From NCBI GenBank assembly GCA_900771335.1, contig CAAGNP010000044.1:9579-73578 (forward strand): a stretch of 64,000 nt of DNA, read 5' to 3'. Of the stretch, positions 8,966 to 18,129 are shown in pieces; the stretch's first letter is position 1; every line of letters begins with the position of its first letter. Position numbers and translations under genes: made by a program. The notes beneath the pieces were generated by a model. That model worked only from the letters and a program-made list of their open reading frames with translations. It ran no database searches and had not been told where the DNA came from. Source of the stretch: Rikenellaceae bacterium. Its GTDB lineage: Bacteria > Bacteroidota > Bacteroidia > Bacteroidales > UBA932.

Positions 8966-11905
8966 ATGAAGACTAGATTTAATATAATATCTCTCATATT
9001 GGTATTTTTGTTTGCAGGATGTGTTAGAAATGAGTACACAGAAGAGCTTGCTGTTAAGGAAAAAATGGTATTTGCTGCTTATACTGAAGGTGACGATGCG
9101 ACAAAAACCACACTAGATGGTGAAGTGGGCAGTTCTGCCAGAAAGGTAATGTGGGATATAGACGATGCTATAGGTATAGTGGCTGAAGAGAATTCAACAT
9201 TTGAAAAGTTTATAAATACTCAGACAGATCCGTCTGCTAAGGGATTGTTTGAAGGTACTATAAGAAATAGTGAGAACTATTATGCCATATACCCTTATGA
9301 TGAGACTTTCAAAAAAAGCGGTTCTGTTATAAATTTCTCTTTACCAAGTGTTCAGATATACAAAGAGAACTCATTTGGCACAGACTGCAGCCCTATGGTA
9401 GCGAAAAAATCTACAGGAGAGGACCTTAAGTTTAAGAATCTGTGTGGAGTGTTAGTCCTAAGGATGACAGGCGATTTCAGTGTCAAGTCTATAACTTTTA
9501 TGGCTAAAGATGAGAGTGGTAATTATATGAAAGTATCTGGTGGTGCATCTGTAGATATGGCCTATGTCAGAACTCCGGAGATGGTTATGGCGGATGATGC
9601 ATATACAAGTGTGGAGCTTGATTGTGGAGATGGTGTTCAGTTAAGTGCGTCGGAATCTACCCCATTCCATATAGTATTGCCAGTGGGAGTCTATAATACT
9701 TTTGAATTGGTGGTTACATCTACAGATGGAGATATTTTGACAAAAGAAGGGCTTAAACCATTGACTATTAGTAGATCAATGGCGACTAAGACCGGTGATT
9801 TTACACCAGAAGAAGTAGCTTATATTGATTTAAGTCTCAGAGGGACAGCAAACTGTTATGTGGTTTCTGAAAAGGGTTACTATTCTATAGATGTTTCTGT
9901 TATAGGAAATGGTGAAGCTGGTATTATTGCGGATAGCGGTTTTCATACAGATGATCCAAGCATATCTCCTACTTCAGCTGATGTCTTGTGGGATGATATT
10001 CCTGGAGACATCCATTCTGTAACATTGGATAAGGAGGCTAAAAAGATTAGGTTTGCGACTAAGGGAAACGAAGGAAATGCTCTTTTGGCGGTCAAGGACG
10101 CAAATAATGAAATATTGTGGAGTTGGCATATTTGGAAAACAGATGTACCTGTGGAGCAGAAGTATGTAAATAGTGTAGGTACCTTTTATGTTCAAGACCG
10201 AAATTTAGGAGCAACTCGTTCAGATAGGGGACAAGATGATGAGATCGCCGAGTCTTATGGCTTGAATTTTTTACCAGGTAGGAAAGATCCATTTCATAAT
10301 AATTTTACAGAATCCTCATCAGAGAAAATAGATGTTTTATATTCAATAAAGAATCCACAGGTGAAAGGTAATTGGGAGGCTGAACCCGGATTTTGGTCAA
10401 CTGATCTTAAAACCATCTACGACCCATGTCCTGTCGGGTATGTATTATGTACAATAGGAGTATGGAGTGATTTTTCTATTAGTAGAGTTAAAGGTAGTTA
10501 TGATAATGGGTGGAATTTTTATATTGATTCAGAAAATACAGAAACTTCTTGGTATCCAATTGTAGATCATAAGTGGAGGAGGACATTTATGCATACTAGA
10601 GGTGGTTATTTCCATTATACAGAATCGAGCCTGGGAACCAATGCAAGTTCTGGTAATTTTTGGCCATTGCGCTGTATGAAAGATGATGATTTTTCAGACG
10701 CATCTATTCCAACGATAACTTTAGGAGAGGTGGAAAATATTAGTTCTATATCTGCTACTGTAGTGGGAAATTTGATGAATGTAGGTAAAGGCCAGGTAGA
10801 AGAGATGGGTGTTATTTTGGGCACATCGTCAGATATCTCTATAGAAAAAGGGATTTTATATAGACAAGAGGTTAAACTTGGGGAGTTCAGTTTTAATTTG
10901 AGCGGATTAAATAGTTTTACAAAGTACTATGTACGTGCATATGCTAAGAATGAATATGGTCTTTCTTATACCCCAGTACAAGTATTTATGACAGAATATG
11001 ATGGAGATGTAGTGAACTTAAGTCAAGATGGCACAGCTAACTGTTATATAGTATCTCAGCCGGGATCTTATTGTTTTGATGCATCAATAATAGGAAATGG
11101 AGAAACCGGAATTATATCAGATGCAGGTTTCCATACAACCACTTCATCTATAGACCCCGCATCAGCAGAGCTCTTATGGGAGGATAAGATAGGATTGATT
11201 TCAAATACTTCTTATGACCCAGTTAATAAAGCAATTACCTTTTTAACAGATGAGACAGAGGGGAATGCAGTCATAGTGGCTAAAAATGAGGAGGGGGCTA
11301 TTATATGGTCTTGGCATATTTGGTGTACGGATCAACCACAGGAAATTACGTTTAACTCTGAGGTGTTAATGGACCGGAATATTGGAGCAATCACTGCTAA
11401 AGTTAGTAATGAGTATGAGGCTGGAATGGCAACTGGATTATTCTATCAGTGGGGCAGAAAGGATCCGTTTGATTATAACTTGGATGTTTGGAGTAAAGGA
11501 GATACATTTTCAAGCGTAGAGGAATCAATAAATAATCCTACAGTATATTCTCCAGGTGATGCTTGGTTAGGTGCAGATAATAACAAGTTATGGGGTGGTA
11601 AAAAAACGATATATGATCCTTGTCCAGCAGGTTGGAGAGTCGTTAATTATAGTACTTGGACTTATTTTTCTACAGAGGAGTGTGATGATTATGGTGCATA
11701 TCTTACTGGAGAGGAGGGGAATAGATATTGGTTTCCTTACCACGATAGAACAGATAACTCAGGAAATTATCAAATTATGGGTAAGCGAGGTGAAATATGG
11801 ACAGATCAATATCGGAGCACAATATCATATTCGGGCAGTAATTTTTCATATTATATCAGGTGTACGTCTGATTCATACCCCGTCCGTTGCCAGAAGGAAG
11901 AATAG
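8966..11905 (+). CDS. fimbrillin-like lipoprotein with two FISUMP modules
   Basis: The 979-residue product starts 12 bases after the previous stop, on the same strand and probably in the same transcript. The signal peptide ends in LFAGC (Cys19). The N-terminal domain (about 25-285) parallels that of the upstream giant protein, with TKTTLDGE and YYAIYPYDE. Two FISUMP modules follow about 400 residues apart, with WSWHIW, GRKDP and YDPCP landmarks. Unlike its two neighbours it ends right after the last module (PVRCQKEE) and lacks the acidic D/E-YEW tail. An ATG at 8956 opens a frame that stops after six codons, so 8966 is the start. Function is not known; shared architecture suggests the three proteins act at the same surface. 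Confidence 0.85.
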   Translation: MKTRFNIISLILVFLFAGCVRNEYTEELAVKEKMVFAAYTEGDDATKTTLDGEVGSSARKVMWDIDDAIGIVAEENSTFEKFINTQTDPSAKGLFEGTIRNSENYYAIYPYDETFKKSGSVINFSLPSVQIYKENSFGTDCSPMVAKKSTGEDLKFKNLCGVLVLRMTGDFSVKSITFMAKDESGNYMKVSGGASVDMAYVRTPEMVMADDAYTSVELDCGDGVQLSASESTPFHIVLPVGVYNTFELVVTSTDGDILTKEGLKPLTISRSMATKTGDFTPEEVAYIDLSLRGTANCYVVSEKGYYSIDVSVIGNGEAGIIADSGFHTDDPSISPTSADVLWDDIPGDIHSVTLDKEAKKIRFATKGNEGNALLAVKDANNEILWSWHIWKTDVPVEQKYVNSVGTFYVQDRNLGATRSDRGQDDEIAESYGLNFLPGRKDPFHNNFTESSSEKIDVLYSIKNPQVKGNWEAEPGFWSTDLKTIYDPCPVGYVLCTIGVWSDFSISRVKGSYDNGWNFYIDSENTETSWYPIVDHKWRRTFMHTRGGYFHYTESSLGTNASSGNFWPLRCMKDDDFSDASIPTITLGEVENISSISATVVGNLMNVGKGQVEEMGVILGTSSDISIEKGILYRQEVKLGEFSFNLSGLNSFTKYYVRAYAKNEYGLSYTPVQVFMTEYDGDVVNLSQDGTANCYIVSQPGSYCFDASIIGNGETGIISDAGFHTTTSSIDPASAELLWEDKIGLISNTSYDPVNKAITFLTDETEGNAVIVAKNEEGAIIWSWHIWCTDQPQEITFNSEVLMDRNIGAITAKVSNEYEAGMATGLFYQWGRKDPFDYNLDVWSKGDTFSSVEESINNPTVYSPGDAWLGADNNKLWGGKKTIYDPCPAGWRVVNYSTWTYFSTEECDDYGAYLTGEEGNRYWFPYHDRTDNSGNYQIMGKRGEIWTDQYRSTISYSGSNFSYYIRCTSDSYPVRCQKEE

Positions 11906-11914
11906 TCTAATGTC

Positions 11915-12046
11915 CCAAAGGACTGTGCGCAAAAAAGGCCTTGTAGGGCGGAAAACGCGCACAGTGGCGGTTTGAAAGGGTGGACTAGACGTGCAAAACC
12001 CCTCCAGAGTGTTCTCTGGAGGGGTTTTATGCGCACAGTCCCTTGG
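11915..12046. repeat. 132-bp nested inverted-repeat element
   Basis: A 16-base arm at 11915-11930 is the reverse complement of 12031-12046 at 15 of 16 positions. A third copy of the core GCGCACAGT lies at 11957-11965 and could instead pair with 11922-11930. The terminator hairpin at 11995-12028 sits inside. No target-site duplication is apparent. It may be a convergent-gene terminator region with alternative folds, or a small MITE-like element. Confidence 0.5.
11995..12028. terminator. bidirectional intrinsic terminator
   Basis: A perfect 15-bp inverted repeat (AAAACCCCTCCAGAG) with a TGTT loop is bounded by A and T runs on the two sides. It lies between the convergent FISUMP cluster and lepA and can serve both. 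Confidence 0.8.
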
Positions 12047-12067
12047 CGATGCCGTTTCGGGAAAATG

Positions 12068-12099
12068 CCGCGACAGAATTTGGCGAAAAGTTGTCGCGG
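12068..12099. repeat. 8-bp inverted repeat downstream of lepA
   Basis: CCGCGACA (12068-12075) and TGTCGCGG (12092-12099) form a stem with a 16-base loop just beyond the lepA stop. There is no clear T-run, so a terminator role is unproven. Confidence 0.35.
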
Positions 12100-12132
12100 G
12101 ATATTTTTAGGGGGAGTGTCTGCCGGGCTGTA

Positions 12133-13920
12133 TTAGTCAAGCTTGAGTACCGCCATAAATGCTGATTGTGGTACTTCGACATTGCCGATCTGGCGCATAC
12201 GTTTCTTACCTTTTTTCTGTTTCTCGAGGAGTTTGCGTTTACGGGTGATATCACCTCCGTAACACTTGGCTGTAACGTCCTTGCGGACAGCTTTGACGGT
12301 CTCACGGGCGATGATCTTGGCTCCGATGGCAGCCTGTATGGCTATGTCAAACTGCTGGCGTGGGATAAGCTCTTTGAGTTTCTCGCACATTCTGCGTCCG
12401 AAGTCGTAGGCTCTGTCTCTGTGGATCAGTGATGAGAGGGCATCGACAGGCTCTGAGTTGAGGAGGATGTCGAGCTTGACAAGGTCAGACTTTTTGTATC
12501 CGCAGATATGGTAGTCAAAGGAAGCATAACCTTTCGAGATAGATTTCAGTTTGTCATAGAAGTCAAAAACGATCTCGGCAAGTGGCATTTCGTATGTAAG
12601 CTCCACACGGTCAGCTGTGATGAAGTGCTGGTTGATGAGGATGCCCCTCTTATCCAGACAAAGCTTCATGATCGGGCCGAAGAAGTCGCTCTTGGAGATA
12701 ATTTGTGCTTTGATATATGGCTCATCGATCTGTTTGATGAGTGTAGGTGCAGGGAGGCCTGAAGGGTTGTGTACATCGACACACTCTCCCTGTGTAGTGT
12801 AGACTTTGTATGATACGTTCGGTACGGTGGTGATAACATCCATATCGAACTCTCTGTAAAGTCTCTCCTGCATGATCTCCAGGTGGAGAAGACCGAGGAA
12901 TCCGCAACGGAAACCAAATCCGAGTGCCAGTGATGACTCAGGCTCAAATACAAGTGAAGCGTCATTGAGCTGAAGCTTTTCAAGCGAAGCTCTCAGATCC
13001 TCATATTCATCTGTATCCACAGGGTAGACACCGGCGAAAAGCATCGGCTTTACCTCTTCAAAGCCGGCAATGGACTCGCTGCAGGGGTTCTCCACATGGG
13101 TGATGGTGTCACCCACTTTTACCTCTACGGCTGTCTTGATGCCAGAGATGATGTATCCCACATTACCTGTGCTCACTTCGTCAGTAGGGCAGAGTTTCAT
13201 ACGGAGATAGCCCACTTCGTCAGCCACATACTCTTTTCCTGTATTGAAGAATTTCACCTTGTCCCCTTTGCGGATGACGCCGTTCTCCACTTTGAAGTAT
13301 GCGATGATTCCCCTGAATGAGTTGAATACAGAGTCGAAGATGAGGGCTTGAAGCGGAGCTTCGGGGTCACCTTGCGGTGCAGGAATTCTCTCTACGATGG
13401 CGTCAAGGATCTCTGGTACACCCATACCGGTCTTGGCGCTGCACAGAAGGATGTCTTCGTCCTTACATCCGATAAGGTCGATGATCTGATCCTTAACCAC
13501 ATCGACCATAGCTGCATCCATATCGATTTTGTTCAGGATAGGGATGATCTCCAGGTCGTGCTCCAGTGCGAGATATAGGTTGGAGATGGTCTGTGCCTGG
13601 ATACCTTGGGTGGCGTCCACTACCAGAAGGGCACCTTCGCAGGAAGCGATGGCGCGGGATACCTCATAGGAGAAGTCGACGTGACCCGGAGTGTCAAGAA
13701 GGTTAAGTGTATAGTTTTCACCATTACGGTTATACTGCATCTGAATGGCGTGACTCTTGATGGTGATACCCTTCTCCTTCTCAAGATCCATAGAGTCAAG
13801 GACCTGGTTCTCCATCTCCCTTGCGTTAAGGGTATTTGTTGCCTCCAGCAGACGGTCTGCCAATGTGCTTTTCCCATGGTCAATATGGGCGATAATGCAA
13901 AAGTTCCTAATATGCTTCAT
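12133..13920 (-). CDS. lepA: elongation factor 4 (LepA), ribosome back-translocase GTPase
   Basis: The 595-residue translational GTPase matches LepA length. G-domain motifs are present: G1 [10 protein letters not shown]2 around KGITIKS, G3 DTPGHVDF, G4 NKIDM. EF-G-like domains follow, then the LepA-specific C-terminal domain with [21 protein letters not shown]. It acts on the ribosome at the membrane or in the cytosol under stress. A longer frame begins at 13950, but that codon lies upstream of the -7 box at 13940-13947, so the ATG at 13920 (MKHIRNF) is chosen. It is single and divergent from the transketolase cluster. Confidence 0.95.
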   Translation of the reverse strand: MKHIRNFCIIAHIDHGKSTLADRLLEATNTLNAREMENQVLDSMDLEKEKGITIKSHAIQMQYNRNGENYTLNLLDTPGHVDFSYEVSRAIASCEGALLVVDATQGIQAQTISNLYLALEHDLEIIPILNKIDMDAAMVDVVKDQIIDLIGCKDEDILLCSAKTGMGVPEILDAIVERIPAPQGDPEAPLQALIFDSVFNSFRGIIAYFKVENGVIRKGDKVKFFNTGKEYVADEVGYLRMKLCPTDEVSTGNVGYIISGIKTAVEVKVGDTITHVENPCSESIAGFEEVKPMLFAGVYPVDTDEYEDLRASLEKLQLNDASLVFEPESSLALGFGFRCGFLGLLHLEIMQERLYREFDMDVITTVPNVSYKVYTTQGECVDVHNPSGLPAPTLIKQIDEPYIKAQIISKSDFFGPIMKLCLDKRGILINQHFITADRVELTYEMPLAEIVFDFYDKLKSISKGYASFDYHICGYKKSDLVKLDILLNSEPVDALSSLIHRDRAYDFGRRMCEKLKELIPRQQFDIAIQAAIGAKIIARETVKAVRKDVTAKCYGGDITRKRKLLEKQKKGKKRMRQIGNVEVPQSAFMAVLKLD

Positions 13921-13939
13921 TCCTGAATATTTGTAGCTG

Positions 13940-13947
13940 CAAATATA
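13940..13947 (-). promoter_or_regulatory. lepA promoter -7 box (TATATTTG)
   Basis: On the minus strand TATATTTG fits TAnnTTTG and ends 19 bases before the lepA ATG. Confidence 0.65.
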
Positions 13948-13974
13948 CATTCTAATTTGTTTTTTCTCAAATTC

Positions 13975-13989
13975 ATGCTAACTTAGCAT
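13975..13989. promoter_or_regulatory. 15-bp palindrome upstream of transketolase operon
   Basis: ATGCTAA-C-TTAGCAT is a perfect palindrome in the 93-base gap between lepA and the transketolase genes, 24 bases before the start codon. A repressor or activator site is possible; nothing identifies the protein. Confidence 0.4.
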
Positions 13990-14013
13990 AATATTCAATA
14001 ATGAAATAAAATT

Positions 14014-14859
14014 ATGTGTGATACTAATCAACTCTCAAAAATCTCAACTCAGGTAAGAAGAGATATCCTAAGAATGGTAACACTTGCTAAATCAGGACAC
14101 CCGGGCGGTTCTATGAGTAGCACAGATATTATGACTACCCTGTTTTTTAAGGTGATGAAGCACTCACCTGAAAACTGGAGCAGAGATGGTAAGGACAACG
14201 ACATGTTTTTCCTGTCAGCAGGACACATGACCCCTGTATTGTATAGCGTAATGGCAAGATCGGGATATTTTCCTGTAAGCGAGTTGGCTACTTTCAGAAA
14301 ATGTGGTACCAGACTTCAGGGACATCCATCAGTACGAAAAGGTATGCCGGGTATCTATGAAGCTGCCGGATCTTTGGGTCAGGGGTTGTCAGTGGCACTT
14401 GGTGCTGCTTTGGCGAAGAAGGCCAATAATGATCCCCACTATGTTTATGCACTTCTGGGAGACGGTGAGAGCCAGGAGGGTCAGGTATGGGAAGCTGCCA
14501 TGTTCGGTGCACAGCATAAAGTGGACAATATAATAGCGATGACCGACTGGAACGGTCAGCAAATAGACGGCACTGTGGACTCTGTAATGTCTCTCGGAGA
14601 CCTCCAGGGCAAATGGGAAAAATTCGGTTGGACTTGCATCGTGGCAGATGGGCACGATTTTGGCTCTATTGAAAATGCATTCAAATCTGCTCAAAGCGAA
14701 TCTGGTAAAGGTAAGCCTGTAATGATTCTCTTTAAGACCGAAATGGGGCATGGTGTAGACTTTATGGCCGGTACATGCGAGTGGCACGGTAAAGCTCCAT
14801 CCCAAGAGTTGTGTGAGAAAGGTTTGGCTCAGCTTGAGGAGACTTTGGGAGATTTTTAA
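14014..14859 (+). CDS. transketolase, N-terminal (TPP-binding) subunit
   Basis: The 281-residue product corresponds to the N-terminal half of transketolase. It has KSGHPGGSMSS near residue 30, GSLGQGLSVALG, and the thiamine-diphosphate motif GDGESQEGQVWEA followed by NIIAMTDWN. It needs the C-terminal half, which is encoded at 16164 in the same direction. The enzyme moves two-carbon units in the non-oxidative pentose phosphate pathway in the cytosol. Split transketolases are known in Bacteroidota and archaea. What is odd here is the two envelope genes placed between the halves. Confidence 0.93.
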   Translation: MCDTNQLSKISTQVRRDILRMVTLAKSGHPGGSMSSTDIMTTLFFKVMKHSPENWSRDGKDNDMFFLSAGHMTPVLYSVMARSGYFPVSELATFRKCGTRLQGHPSVRKGMPGIYEAAGSLGQGLSVALGAALAKKANNDPHYVYALLGDGESQEGQVWEAAMFGAQHKVDNIIAMTDWNGQQIDGTVDSVMSLGDLQGKWEKFGWTCIVADGHDFGSIENAFKSAQSESGKGKPVMILFKTEMGHGVDFMAGTCEWHGKAPSQELCEKGLAQLEETLGDF

Positions 14860-14872
14860 ACTAATTGAAAAG

Positions 14873-15538
14873 ATGAAAGGAACAATTTTAATTTTATTTG
14901 TCACATCATTATTGGTGGGAAGCTGCTCTTTCTTTAATGATGATTATCATGAGACAGTAGACCAGTTTGTGTCTGTGGCATATAGGTCTGATAATGCGGA
15001 TTTTTCCCAATATGAGACCTATGTGGTAGCAGATTCCATTCTCTATGTTGATGGAGACAAGAACGTGCGTAAGAAAAATGATCTTACCGACGAGGTGAAG
15101 TCTGTGATTGCGGGTGCGATGAATGCTTTGGGTTATACCCCTTTCATTGCCTCTTCAGCTTCTGACAAACCAGATCTGATTTTGGATTTGGGATATATCG
15201 TATCTACTACTACCACTATCTATCCAGGATACTGGTGGGGATGGGATTACTGGTACTGCTATGACTGGTTCTACCCATATTTTCCATACGATCCTTACTA
15301 CCCAGGTGGATTTTATCCATACTACCCTTATCCGATGTACCCTATGGTATCTTCGTACTCTACAGGTAGTCTTACCATCGATATGGTGGATATCAGGAAT
15401 ATTCAAAAAGATTCCAATCCACAAATCGTATGGCACGGTCTGGTAAGAAGTATACTGACCTCGGCCCACACCTCGGAGGAGAGGGCTGAAGCCATTGCCC
15501 AATGTTTTGACATGATGCCACCCATTAACACCAAATAA
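14873..15538 (+). CDS. DUF4136-type lipoprotein with Tyr/Pro/Trp-rich tract
   Basis: The ATG at 14873 is chosen because it gives a proper lipoprotein signal (MKGTILILFVTSLLVGSC, Cys at about 18); the frame stays open further upstream but would overlap the transketolase gene. The 221-residue product resembles DUF4136 lipoproteins (FSQYETYVV early, then D.IL.LGY, then a late segment near PQIVWHG). Codons at about 15222-15350 encode an extraordinary run rich in Tyr, Pro, Trp and Gly, predicted to be surface-exposed and sticky. It sits 13 bases after the transketolase N-subunit. Function is unknown. Confidence 0.75.
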   Translation: MKGTILILFVTSLLVGSCSFFNDDYHETVDQFVSVAYRSDNADFSQYETYVVADSILYVDGDKNVRKKNDLTDEVKSVIAGAMNALGYTPFIASSASDKPDLILDLGYIVSTTTTIYPGYWWGWDYWYCYDWFYPYFPYDPYYPGGFYPYYPYPMYPMVSSYSTGSLTIDMVDIRNIQKDSNPQIVWHGLVRSILTSAHTSEERAEAIAQCFDMMPPINTK

Positions 15539-15548
15539 TTGAGAGATT

Positions 15549-16148
15549 ATGAAGAAGATTTACACTATAGCAATAGCTCTTTTGGTGGCAGCTGTATCAT
15601 TTGCACAGACAGGCCATCGCTACTCGCAGGTCTACTCTTTCAGCTGGCAGTCATCATTGCCTTTAGGTGAGCAGGCTGAGTTTATCCCCAGCATGGGTCT
15701 GAATGGTGCCAACTTCGATTTTGGATTCTTTGTGACTGACAATATCGCTGTAGGGGCAGATTTCTCCTGGAGTTATAACCAGAAGAGCGTTTCCCCTGAG
15801 GTATACAATGTGGGAGACAATTGCGCAATATATGCAGCATTGTACAAGACTACCCAGACAATTCCGATGAAGGCGCAGTTCAAGTACCTTTTTAATCCTG
15901 AAAGTTTTGTAAAGGTATATGCCTCTGCCGGCTTGGGTGCTACCAGTTACATCGAGTATACCCAGATTCAGGAGTATCAGTTCTCAAACTCATCATGGGG
16001 TTTCCTTATGAGCCCTGAGGTGGGTGTATATATCCCGTTTGGCGAGCACTCTCCATGGGGTGCAAATGTGGTTGCCGGATATAACTGGGCTACAAACAAG
16101 GCTCAGAACCTATATTTTAATGTTGGTATATTTTTCTCTGTATTTTAA
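15549..16148 (+). CDS. small outer-membrane beta-barrel protein
   Basis: The 199-residue product has a signal peptide ending SFAQ. It has alternating aromatic and polar strands (GANFDFGFFVTDNIAVGADF, VYASAGLGAT, WGANVVAGYNWATN) and ends in an aromatic residue (FFSVF), as expected for an 8- to 10-strand OmpW/OprF-like porin family barrel. It follows the lipoprotein by 10 bases and precedes the transketolase C-subunit by 15, so the four genes form one likely transcript. No ligand can be assigned. Confidence 0.75.
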   Translation: MKKIYTIAIALLVAAVSFAQTGHRYSQVYSFSWQSSLPLGEQAEFIPSMGLNGANFDFGFFVTDNIAVGADFSWSYNQKSVSPEVYNVGDNCAIYAALYKTTQTIPMKAQFKYLFNPESFVKVYASAGLGATSYIEYTQIQEYQFSNSSWGFLMSPEVGVYIPFGEHSPWGANVVAGYNWATNKAQNLYFNVGIFFSVF

Positions 16149-16163
16149 AGAACTTACTTAGAT

Positions 16164-17114
16164 ATGAAATTCGAAAACAGTGGTAATAAAGATACCCGCT
16201 CCGGTTTTGGAGCAGGTCTTACAGAATTAGGAAGGACAAATCCTGATGTAGTAGCTCTCTGTGCAGACTTGACAGGTTCACTCAAGATGGACCAGTTTGC
16301 CAAGGAGAATCCGGACAGATTCTACCAGGGCGGTATTGCTGAGGCAAATATGATAGGTGTTGCAGCAGGTCTTGCATTGAGTGGCAAAGTGCCATTTGTG
16401 GGATCATTTGCAAACTTTATCACTGCCAGAGTTTACGATCAGATCCGTCAATCTGTAGCCTATGGCAATACTAATGTAAAAATCTGCGCATCCCATGCAG
16501 GTATCACACTTGGTGAAGATGGTGCTACACACCAGACAATGGAGGATATAGGTCTTATGAGGATGTTGCCGGGGATGACTGTTATCAACCCATGCGACTA
16601 TAATCAGACTAAGGCGGCTACATTGGCTGTGGCCGAACACAACGGACCTGTCTATCTCCGTTTCGGACGTCCGTCTGTACCTAATTTTACCCCTGTGGAT
16701 CAGAAATTTGAGATAGGTAAAGCCCTTAAACTGGTGGAGGGTAAGGATGTGACCATCTTTGCTACCGGCCATATGGTTTGGGAGGCTATTCAGGCTACAG
16801 AGGCTCTTGAGGCTGAAGGTATCTCTGTGGAGTTGATAAATATCCACACCATTAAACCTTTGGATGAAAAAGCAGTCATAGAATCAGTTAAGAAGACCGG
16901 TGCTGTCGTATGTGCCGAAGAGCACCTTATAGCAGGTGGCTTGGGTGAATTGGTTTCAGGTGTTCTGGCAAGAAATTGCCCTGCCCCTGTGGAGTTTGTT
17001 TCTGTAGATGACCAGTTCGGACAGAGCGGTACACCTTCTGAGTTGATGAAACTCTATGGTCTTGATGCAGAGAATATTGTTAAATCAGTTAAAAAGGTTC
17101 TGGCGAGGAAATAA
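16164..17114 (+). CDS. transketolase, C-terminal (pyrimidine-binding) subunit
   Basis: The 316-residue product matches the C-terminal half. RFYQGGIAEANMIGVAAGLA carries the glutamate that activates thiamine diphosphate. ASHAGITLGEDGATHQ and PVYLRFGRP follow, then the transketolase C domain with INIHTIKPLD and EEHLIAGGLGE. It pairs with the product of 14014. The stop overlaps the next start as TAATG, so the sigma factor gene is translationally coupled to it. Confidence 0.93.
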   Translation: MKFENSGNKDTRSGFGAGLTELGRTNPDVVALCADLTGSLKMDQFAKENPDRFYQGGIAEANMIGVAAGLALSGKVPFVGSFANFITARVYDQIRQSVAYGNTNVKICASHAGITLGEDGATHQTMEDIGLMRMLPGMTVINPCDYNQTKAATLAVAEHNGPVYLRFGRPSVPNFTPVDQKFEIGKALKLVEGKDVTIFATGHMVWEAIQATEALEAEGISVELINIHTIKPLDEKAVIESVKKTGAVVCAEEHLIAGGLGELVSGVLARNCPAPVEFVSVDDQFGQSGTPSELMKLYGLDAENIVKSVKKVLARK

Positions 17115-17659
17115 TGTTTGATGACAAGGACATTTTGGAAATTTACCAAGAAGGGGGGAAAGAGGAGTACGCTTTCAATCTTCTTGTCCGTAAATATTCA
17201 GAGCGTCTTTACTGGCACATCAGACAATTGGTCCTGGATCATGAGCAGACAAATGATCTGCTTCAGAATACACTTGTTAAAGCTTGGAGATACCTTCCCG
17301 ATTTCAGGGGGGACTCCAAGCTTTTTACTTGGTTATATAAAATAGCTACTAACGAGACCCTTACATATCTCAAAAAGGAGAGATTCAGAAGTTTCCTATC
17401 CCTTTCTGGCGATTCAAGCAAAATAGGGGAGATGTTGATGGCTGATGAGAATTTTTGCGGGGATAAGGTGCAGATAGAGCTTTACAAGGAGATAAACAAA
17501 CTCCCACCCAAGCAGAGGACCGTCTTTACGATGCGATATTTCGATGAGATGAAATACGAGGATATGGCAGAGATTTTAGGTGGCTCGGTGGGCTCTTTGA
17601 AGGCATCCTATCATCATGCGTATACCAGGATAAAGAAAAATTTGGAGGAGAAGTTTTAA
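17114..17659 (+). CDS. ECF-type RNA polymerase sigma factor
   Basis: The 181-residue sigma-70 family factor has region 2 at about 20-85 (YSERLYWHIRQLV, DLLQNTLVKAWRYL, FTWLYKIATNE) and region 4 at about 125-180 (LPPKQRTVFTMRYFDEMKYEDMA then a helix-turn-helix). There is no region 1 or 3, typical of extracytoplasmic-function factors. It overlaps the transketolase gene by one base and is followed by a one-helix membrane protein that could be its anti-sigma partner. Confidence 0.9.
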   Translation: MFDDKDILEIYQEGGKEEYAFNLLVRKYSERLYWHIRQLVLDHEQTNDLLQNTLVKAWRYLPDFRGDSKLFTWLYKIATNETLTYLKKERFRSFLSLSGDSSKIGEMLMADENFCGDKVQIELYKEINKLPPKQRTVFTMRYFDEMKYEDMAEILGGSVGSLKASYHHAYTRIKKNLEEKF

Positions 17660-17688
17660 CTTTTTGCTATTTTTATAGTCTAAAGGAT

Positions 17689-18129
17689 ATGAATATGTTG
17701 GATGATATAAAAAATAGGGAGAGACCATTCAAGGTGCCGGACGGATACTTTGCCACTATTGAGGATAGTGTCAGGTGTGCTGTTAACCAGCCGGTCAGTG
17801 GTGCAAGTCTTCTATTTTCCGCCGTTAAAAGCGGTTTAGCACTGGCATTCTCCTTCCTGTTCATATTCGGTATCGGTTATGGTGTTATCTCTCTTACAGA
17901 TTCGTTCAGTGGTCCCGATTTGGGGACAGATGACGAATTCTTGTCAACGCTTATTGACGGAGGGTATATCAAGGACGATTTTATAGACTACCTTTATGAA
18001 GAGATAGAGATGGACGGCAAGCTCCTGGCCCAGGATATGGAACTTGACGAGGAGTTCTCCCGCAGAATAGAGGAGGAGCTGTCAGAAGAATATATAATAG
18101 AATTAATGGAAGAATACGAAGATGAATAG
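17689..18129 (+). CDS. acidic single-pass membrane protein, candidate anti-sigma partner
   Basis: The 146-residue product (a second ATG lies at 17695) has a short N-terminal part with PFKVPDGYFATIE, a motif common in proteins encoded next to Bacteroidales ECF sigma factors. It has one membrane helix at about 45-70 (ALAFSFLFIFGIGYGV) and a strongly acidic C-terminal half. There is no zinc-binding anti-sigma motif, so the role is inferred from position. It overlaps the next gene by 8 bases, implying coupled translation. Confidence 0.6.
   Translation: MNMLDDIKNRERPFKVPDGYFATIEDSVRCAVNQPVSGASLLFSAVKSGLALAFSFLFIFGIGYGVISLTDSFSGPDLGTDDEFLSTLIDGGYIKDDFIDYLYEEIEMDGKLLAQDMELDEEFSRRIEEELSEEYIIELMEEYEDE

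Noticed and set aside
11915..12046. Definite MITE or insertion sequence
   Set aside because: Terminal inverted repeats exist but no target-site duplication was seen and no second copy occurs in the window, so only a repeat is reported.
13921..13950. Extended lepA start at 13950
   Set aside because: The extra codons cover the TATATTTG promoter box and the sequence MKHIRNF at 13920 is the usual LepA beginning.
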